Below, in pieces: positions 57,488 to 64,000 of a stretch of DNA of 64,000 nt. Positions within the stretch are counted from its first letter, which is position 1; the number at the start of each line of letters is the position of its first letter. The DNA comes from Blastomyces gilchristii SLH14081 (taxonomy: Eukaryota > Ascomycota > Eurotiomycetes > Onygenales > Ajellomycetaceae), in the NCBI RefSeq assembly GCF_000003855.2, contig NW_003101676.1, forward strand, positions 1,362,720 to 1,426,719, in the 5' to 3' direction. The notes under the pieces were generated by a model. It saw only the letters and a program-made list of their open reading frames with translations. It was not told the origin of the DNA and searched no databases. The position numbers and the translations under genes were made by a program.

Positions 57488-60400
57488 ATGGGATTTCTAG
57501 GGGTCTACACTGCGGTGTATGATTATACGCCGCAGGCGGAAAATGAGCTTGAAATACGTGAAGGGGATTTGTTATATGTAATGGACAAGAGCGCCGAGGA
57601 CGATTGGTGGAAGGCGAAAAAGAAGGCCGCAGCGGACGATGAGGAAGAACCAGTTGGATTGGTGCCAAATAATTATGTTGAGGAGGTAAATATATTGATC
57701 CTTATTTCACTTTGCCCGTTGATCTCTTGAGGCACATACAAATTTGGAAGGTGGGGGTGGGTTGAGCATCCCCCCTCCCTTACCGGGGTTTATATGTCCT
57801 ACTTTATTGCGCATTCTAAAGCCAGCGTGTTGAACGAACTGACGGCGTTGCAATACAATAGGCGCAACCGATCAGCAAAGCAAAGGCTCTTTACGATTAT
57901 ACCCGCCAAACGGATGAAGAAGTGTCGTTCGCGGAGCACGCTGAGCTCACTGTCTACGACACATCGGACCCGGACTGGACCTTGGTGGGCGTTAACAATG
58001 ATTTTGGCTTCGCGCCTGCCAATTATATTGAGATAACGGAGGATATTGCGGCCAACCGACCAACCCGGACAGCCCCTCCTTCACTTCCGGCGAGATCGGT
58101 TGAGACAGAGTCCGAGGGAGCATTAACACCAGCATCCCCCTCCAGCACGGATGCGAGTCCCGCGGCTGCATTAGCTGGAATCCTCCACAAAAGCCAGCCC
58201 TCGGTATCGTCGGAACAGCCTCGTCCTGTTCCCTCTCCTCCAGAAGCATCCTCCGCACGGCAACCAACCCGACAACCAACTTACACCCCAGAGGAATCAG
58301 ACGGAGAAGATTCTACACCGCCACCAGCTCTTCCACGACGTCACCCGTCTCAGCAAATTACCCCATCCCCCAAGTTACCTTCCCCACGCGATACCTCTCC
58401 ACCGCGGCCAAAACATGCTCCTCTTCGCGAGGAGGAACCCTATGGCGTCCAGCCGTCTCCACCTTACAGATCTAGAGAGTTCCGTGAGCAACGATCCGCG
58501 ATTTCTCCATCCGGATACCATATTTATAATATTAGCGAAATGGTTTCCGTAATGGGGAAAAGAAAAAAGATGCCGACGATACTAGGGATCAATATGCACA
58601 CGGGAACAATTTTTATTTCGCCAGAGAAGTCTGTTGATGGGCCACATCAGGAGTGGACGGCTGATAAACTTACTCACTATTCGATTGAAGGAAAGCACGT
58701 ATTTCTGGATCTTATCCGGCCTAGCAAAAGTGTTGATTTTCATGCTGGCGCAAAGGATACCGCCAACGAGATTGTTTCCGCACTAGGCGAGATTGCTGGT
58801 GGATATAAGGCTGAAGGCCTTAGAGAAGTAATTGCGGCTGGTACTGGAGGCGCTCGGAAAAAGGGCCAGGTCTTGTATGATTTTATGGCTCAAGGAGACG
58901 ATGAAGTCACCGTTGCCGTGGGTGACGAGGTTATTATCCTAGACGACAGCAAGTCAGACGAGTGGTGGATGGTTAGGCGCTTGAAAAACGGCAGGGAAGG
59001 CGTCGTTCCCAGCAGCTACGTGGAACTGACTGGAGTGATGACGGTAGACGAACCCAGCAGAAGGGGTACGAATGCGGGACTGTCCACAATTGAACAAAAT
59101 AGGCTTGAGGAATCGCGGCTGACGAAGGAGACTGCACGGAAGTCAAAGAGCCATGGTTCCAGTGACTCGCGTGGCGGAGAGGTAGGCCCAGGCATAGAGC
59201 TTCCTGAGAGAGGTAGTAGTTTGTTTCCTAGAGAAAATAGTAACCATCGTTCACAGCGACAAAAGCGCGATAGCAGGTCAAAACCAAGTAAGTGATACCG
59301 TGGTTTACCTCCTTCAAATCTTGCCCTCGGTTTGAAATTGTGTTAAGAAAGATGCTAACAAAATGCTGTAGAACCGGATCCCTTGAAAACGCGAAAGTGG
59401 ACCGACAGGACTGGAACCTTTACTGTTGTAGCCGAATTCATCGGGCTTGCCGAGGGTAAAATTCATCTTCATAAGCAGAATGGAGTGAAAATTGCCGTCC
59501 CCGTATCGAAAATGTCTGTCGATGACCTCGAATACGTTGAGACGGTTACTGGCCAATCTCTCGACGAAGACAAACCACTTTCCCACATCCGACGTCGAAG
59601 CCGCCTTAACGACGCTGGGAAAGTCGGTGCAAGCGTAAAATCAAATGAGTATGACTGGTTTGACTTTTTCCTCAAGGCTGGTGTCGGGCCTCACTTGTGC
59701 GAACGTTACGCCCAGAACTTTAACAAGGATTCTATGGATGAGAGCGTTTTGCCGGATATCACTACAGAAACACTACGTACCCTAGGTTTGAAGGAGGGAG
59801 ATATTTTGCGCGTCATGAAATATCTCGATAATCAGTTTAATCGTACTGGCAAATCTAAAATGGTCAGCTTCGGTGGGGAAGAAGTGATTGGTAACGGCCA
59901 AGACGGAGCTGGTGGGCTGTTTTCAGGTCCTGGAGGAGCTCTCCGCAACAATACCCGCAAGGGTCGTCCGGCTCCCGCCGTCCAGACTAGCGACGTAGTG
60001 GATCCGAAGGCTTTTGAAGGTAAAACTGATTCGGCCAAACCTAGTTCACCGAAAGCTGCCCCTGAATCTACTGGCCCTGAGAAAGATAAAGTTTCGCAAG
60101 GATTTGAAGATAGCGCGTGGGAAGTTAAGCATCCTCAACAGACTGCTGTCTCGATTGCCCCATCAACTACCCCAGCTCCCGCAGCTACCACACAGACAGC
60201 GCCGGCGACACAGCCAGAACCTGCACCTCCTGTAGGAGCGTTGGCAGACTTGTCCCTCCTCTCAACTCCTCTCCAACCAACTAAGGTTCAACACCCACCT
60301 TCTCTGCCTCAGCCTGCGCAACCCCCTATTTCTCAACCCCCACCGCAAATTCAGCAGCCGCAGCAAACTGGAGCAAATCCGTCTTTCTTTGCCCAGCTGG

Positions 60401-61324
60401 GCCAGCACCAACAGCAACAACCTCAAGCAACTTTCCAACCCCAGGTGACTGGATACGTTTCACAGCTACAACCAATGCCCCCAAGACAGCGACCACAGCC
60501 ACCGGCAATGTCGACTCAAGGATCTCTTCTTCCACCCCCACCAGATCGACCCCTATCAGCACCCCAACGCCTCCCGCAAAACAGCGGTTTTGGTCCTCCT
60601 CCTATACAACCCCAACTCACTGGCCTCCCGCCTTCGACGCCTAACATTGCTCCACCTGGCCACAGCCTTGCAGAGCTTAATCAGCAGCGGTTCCAGCCAC
60701 AATTCAACCAGCAACCACAACCACAGCAAACCGGCATGGGCTCATTTGGAAACCAGATGTCACCACCACTACCACAACAACAACAGCACTATGGGTTCCA
60801 GTCTCCACAATCATTCATGAACGGGCCGCAGCAGACCATGGACCAGCAACAAGGATTCCAACAGCCACTAATGCCGCAGCAAACTGGGTTCCCGGGTTTC
60901 CAACCGCAACAGCAGCAGCCCATTCAACCTATGCAACCCATGCAGCCCATGCAGACTGGTGTCAATTCGGCTCTTTCCCAGTCAATGCACCCGCAGCGCA
61001 CTGGTGTGAATGGATTTGGAGGCGATACCAGCTTTACCCCTTCCCCGCCCCCTATTCCGCCGATCCCGCAGCAGCCTAGTATTGCTCCGCTACAGCCACA
61101 GAAAACAGGGCCTCCGCCTCCCGTTCGTTTCGGCGTGCAAAAGGATGTGAAGCTCACGCCGCAACAAACCGGGCTCAAGGCAAATCTCTCACAGGCCAGT
61201 AAGTTGAAACTTCCCTTTAATCTGTTGTATCCTACATACAATTATCTGGCATAGCTCATAACGATCTTGTACTGATTTATAATTTCACTTTCCACTAGCA
61301 CCATCCAACCCATTTGGATTTTAA
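57488..61324 (+). CDS. SLA1: Actin-patch endocytic adaptor Sla1
   Basis: Four exons, 57488-57685, 57862-59287, 59372-61198 and 61299-61324, join in frame to give 1158 aa. SH3-1 occupies residues about 3-66 (YTAVYDYTPQ, DDWWKAK, GLVPNNYVE). SH3-2 starts at exon 2 (KAKALYDYT, then GFAPANYIE). SH3-3 lies near 395-455 (GQVLYDFMAQ, DEWWMVR, GVVPSSYVEL). Then come SHD1 at about 546-605 (RKWTDRTGTFTVVAEFIGL), the SAM-like SHD2 at about 635-700 (YDWFDFFLKAGV), and a long Gln/Pro-rich tail with many PQ-x-TG repeats. The tiny last exon encodes the end SNPFGF, including an NPF motif. Sla1 couples cargo (NPFxD signals bind SHD1), clathrin and the actin regulators Las17 and Pan1. Confidence 0.95.
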
Positions 61325-62996
61325 ACCTCCTAATATATCTCCTCTATATATAATAATGTTTTTTTAATTTTCTATAAATCATCTTCACTTCGTCTCACGA
61401 CAACATGTCTACTCCGAAGAAAACGAATTCCAGTGAGTGATCTTATCGTCGCGAATCTCGGAAACAGCCATCCAATCATCACAGTCGGCTCAACCTTTAA
61501 CCATCGCCATCCAGCGTTTCCATCCATTAGGTAACCCCTTTCTAGCATCATCCTTGCACAAAGTAAATGAGTTTGCCAGCTAGAATGCCTTCCTGCCCTC
61601 TATCTTTCATATGTTTCATATTCGTTCTCGCTGAATTCCCAGAAAGAAATCTTGCGTATTTTGGCACATGTTTCGCATTGGAATGTTTTCTTTCCCTTCT
61701 AATCCTATCTTCCTAGTTCCTGATTTCCTTACACTACATCATTTTCATTATTACATTATATTTACGTCTTGTCTCTCTGTTGTTGAAATTCCTTCCCTGT
61801 CTTCCATTCCTCTCACTTCCGTTTTTGCATGCCAATTCCGTTTCTGTTTTATGGCCTCGTGTGTTTTGAACAAATCAGTGCTATTACTTTCTTCATTTTC
61901 CCCTGTCATTTAATTTTATCTATCTGAGCCAGTTTTTTTATCTTTCGCTCACAGCGTCCTCTTTCTTCCTCGCCCTTTTTTACAATTTTTTGAGTAGGTA
62001 GCTAGCCTTTTAAGTGGAAAGATTTTTGCCAACGATTTTTTTCTTTTATTCCTTTTAAACTTTCCCTTAAGTCTGAGCTCCCTCTGATTTCGTTGTGCCT
62101 TGTCTTCCAGAGGGTGTTCTGCTACATGTTGCTGAGATTGCAAGTAAAAGCAATAAATCGTTCCGATCCTCGTTCTACGCCAGCCAGTGGCTAGTTTGTA
62201 GAATATTTATACTAAGATCTGGATCAGTTATATCCGCAGGGGGGTTGGACACTGCTCCTTTCTTGTTACCTCGACTGTTAGAAAACTAATAAAGCACAGC
62301 ATACCTGATCATGATCTCCGGTTGACGTGGCATGGCGGAAATAAAGGAAGGTTACCAAGGTTGATGATATGTGTCAATTTAAATAAATATGGACGGATAA
62401 TTCACATAGGAATATAGAAAAATGAAGCATGAACTATAGATATATATATAGATCAACATCGTCGAAATCGGGCTAATGGAAATAGGGGTGAGAGCCCAGC
62501 CGACGTACTAGTATAATAGTATTGGTGACAAAAAATAATGTTTGGAAAGGAGATAGACTTTCTTAAACCCACGGGAAGGAAAATACAAATTGAGACCAAG
62601 CCAAAAACGAGATATTAGAGTCCAGAAAGAAAGAAAAAAAAGACAAAACGCCGACGCTGAAATGCTATATGCGTGATTAGATGAGTAGGGAAGATTTATA
62701 TATATTAATCTGTAGGAGGGGGATGATAGTCGTAAATTCGTAAACAGGGTGAACAAAATGGAGTGGTTTTAAGGGGCTAAAAGTATGCGAGGAGTGAAAA
62801 ATCACAAAAGGAAAAAAGGAAACAAGGAAACACAAAACGAAAATCCGAGAACTCCACCGGTCCCCTTTAGTTACCACCTCTCCCCTGTTTCTTTCGCAAA
62901 ACGGTGAGATAGAAAAGTTTGGAGAAAAGAGTAAAACCAAAAAAGAAAAGGCAAATGCTAGAGCTATGAAAAACAAGAGGACCAAAAGGATTCATT
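61325..62996. other. Convergent intergenic region between SLA1 and the BTB gene
   Basis: C/T-rich to AT-rich DNA. A short ATG frame at 61405 (MSTPKKTNS) ending in a GTGAGT donor could be a first exon, but no convincing second exon was found. Nothing else is seen. Confidence 0.55.
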
Positions 62997-64000
62997 TCAC
63001 ATCATCCGATACACCAAATCCGATGCCAATTCTCCCAACGCATCCAGTAGATCCCTGAAACCCATTTGCATCATATCCATCGATTCCATACTAGCTGCCT
63101 CGGGCGTCCGGGGTTGGTAGCTTGCCAGCTCCCTCACCTTACACGCAGCATAGTGCGTGACCAACTTCCGCAGCTCGTTCTGCCTGTGCGCGTTCGGATC
63201 CGGGCTCGTCAGCGAGAAGACCGGGTCATCGCGCTTGGTTCTCGTGAATGTAAAGTGCAGCAACTGGATAACGGCGGCGGCACTGGTTGGGGAGAGATGG
63301 TCTGCTGTTTTCGTGGAGAGCGGGAAGGAGACGAGGTCTCGATGGAGTTTTTTTAGGGTGAGTTGGGCGAGGGTTGGGATTAGGAAGCGCGTGGCGAAGA
63401 CGTATAGTTTGGCGTGGAAGAGGAGGTAGGGGGCTGGTTCGTTGCCGGAGACTGCGATGCCGTAGCCGGGGGTGTTTCGAGAGAGGGGCGAGGGAAGGGC
63501 CATACCGCCCGACGTGCGCTGGTGGTGGATGTATTGTAAGGAAGCGAATTCGCCCCACAAGCCTAGGCCACGGGATTTAGGGGAGATGAAGGAGCCCTGA
63601 AAGGCTGGACCAAGTTTGGGCATTTCAGGTTTCGGGGTTGCTTCGAAGTCGAACCAGTCGGGGGCGGCGGAGACAGCTTCTGATGGAGGGATGTGAGGTG
63701 TTGCTGCTGCTATTTCTTCGGGGTTCGTGGGCTCTGCTTCTTCTGCTGCTGTTTCTCCTGCCTCTTGTTGCGCCAGCTCGTTTTCATCCTTTTGATCCCC
63801 CGTCATTTGGGGTGGTGTTCTTGGAGGCGTCATGTTAGCTGCTGCACCCTCTTCAAGGTCCTGAGCTGCTTTTCCTCCTTTTTGCTTTTTCTTCCCCTTT
63901 TTCCCCTTCTTCCCCTTGCCAGAGTCCCCTGCTTGATTCCCGTCTTCATCTTGTTCTTCTACCTTATCTCCTCCTGCTGCTGCAACGCCTTCTCCTTCCC
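62997..64000 (-). CDS. BTB/POZ-type protein, 5' end outside window
   Basis: The frame is open from the right edge of the window to the stop at 62997, so only the C-terminal 334 or so codons are seen. The first part is low-complexity: Gly/Ala/Glu, then a basic GKGKKGKKGKKKQK run, then an acidic stretch. A folded C-terminal region contains WFDFEATPKPEMPKL, LLFHAKLYVFATRFLIPTLA, LTLKKLHRDLVSFPL and AAAVIQLLHFTFTRT. The block HAKLYVFATRFLIPTLAQLTLKKL is the region after the BTB fold that recurs in many fungal BTB-domain proteins; the BTB core itself would lie upstream. BTB proteins often act as substrate adaptors for Cullin-3, but no specific role can be given. An in-frame ATG at 63833 is probably internal. 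Confidence 0.78.
   Translation of the reverse strand, partial: EGEGVAAAGGDKVEEQDEDGNQAGDSGKGKKGKKGKKKQKGGKAAQDLEEGAAANMTPPRTPPQMTGDQKDENELAQQEAGETAAEEAEPTNPEEIAAATPHIPPSEAVSAAPDWFDFEATPKPEMPKLGPAFQGSFISPKSRGLGLWGEFASLQYIHHQRTSGGMALPSPLSRNTPGYGIAVSGNEPAPYLLFHAKLYVFATRFLIPTLAQLTLKKLHRDLVSFPLSTKTADHLSPTSAAAVIQLLHFTFTRTKRDDPVFSLTSPDPNAHRQNELRKLVTHYAACKVRELASYQPRTPEAASMESMDMMQMGFRDLLDALGELASDLVYRMM

Overview
This window is chromosomal DNA of a filamentous ascomycete. The conserved proteins, including a COP9 signalosome subunit, a Pmt4-type O-mannosyltransferase, Sla1 and a Pta1/symplekin, point to Eurotiomycetes and probably Onygenales. The order is inferred from memory of family sequences, not from a search. 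Genes are split by short GT-AG introns, often 50-120 nt, with CTAAC-like branch sites. Intergenic DNA is rich in homopolymer tracts and simple repeats. A 100-N scaffold gap lies at 10285-10384.

Layout. 1-1871 is the 3' part of a NUFIP1-like CCCH zinc-finger gene. 1872-11222 is gene-poor and AT-rich. It carries two small lineage-type genes on the minus strand (5798-6349 and 7097-8021) that look like diverged relatives. 11223-20145 holds a Kre9/Knh1-like GPI-anchored wall protein, NOP12 with a cluster of small indels, and DEP1 of the Rpd3L deacetylase complex. 20146-28228 is a second gene-poor, accessory-looking stretch. It holds a pair of small secreted proteins sharing the same eight-cysteine framework and intron position, and a fragment of a fungal kinase-like protein. 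From 28229 the window is gene-dense: PTA1, a TPR protein, STT3, CSN8, ATP synthase subunit e, dynein intermediate chain, a Dal5-type MFS transporter, an uncharacterised acidic protein, PMT4, a pirin, a decayed gene, YOS9/OS-9 and SLA1. A BTB-type protein runs off the right end.

How the genes relate. Most are unlinked housekeeping functions. Three act on secretory glycoproteins: STT3 (N-glycosylation), PMT4 (O-mannosylation) and YOS9 (ER lectin for degradation), all within about 21 kb. Two close head-to-head pairs, STT3/CSN8 and ATP synthase e/dynein intermediate chain, probably share promoters. The strongest candidate for something undescribed is the eight-cysteine secreted pair. Next come the helical/coiled-coil pair, the indel cluster in NOP12, and the 9-mer TACTCCGTA, which recurs only between genes.
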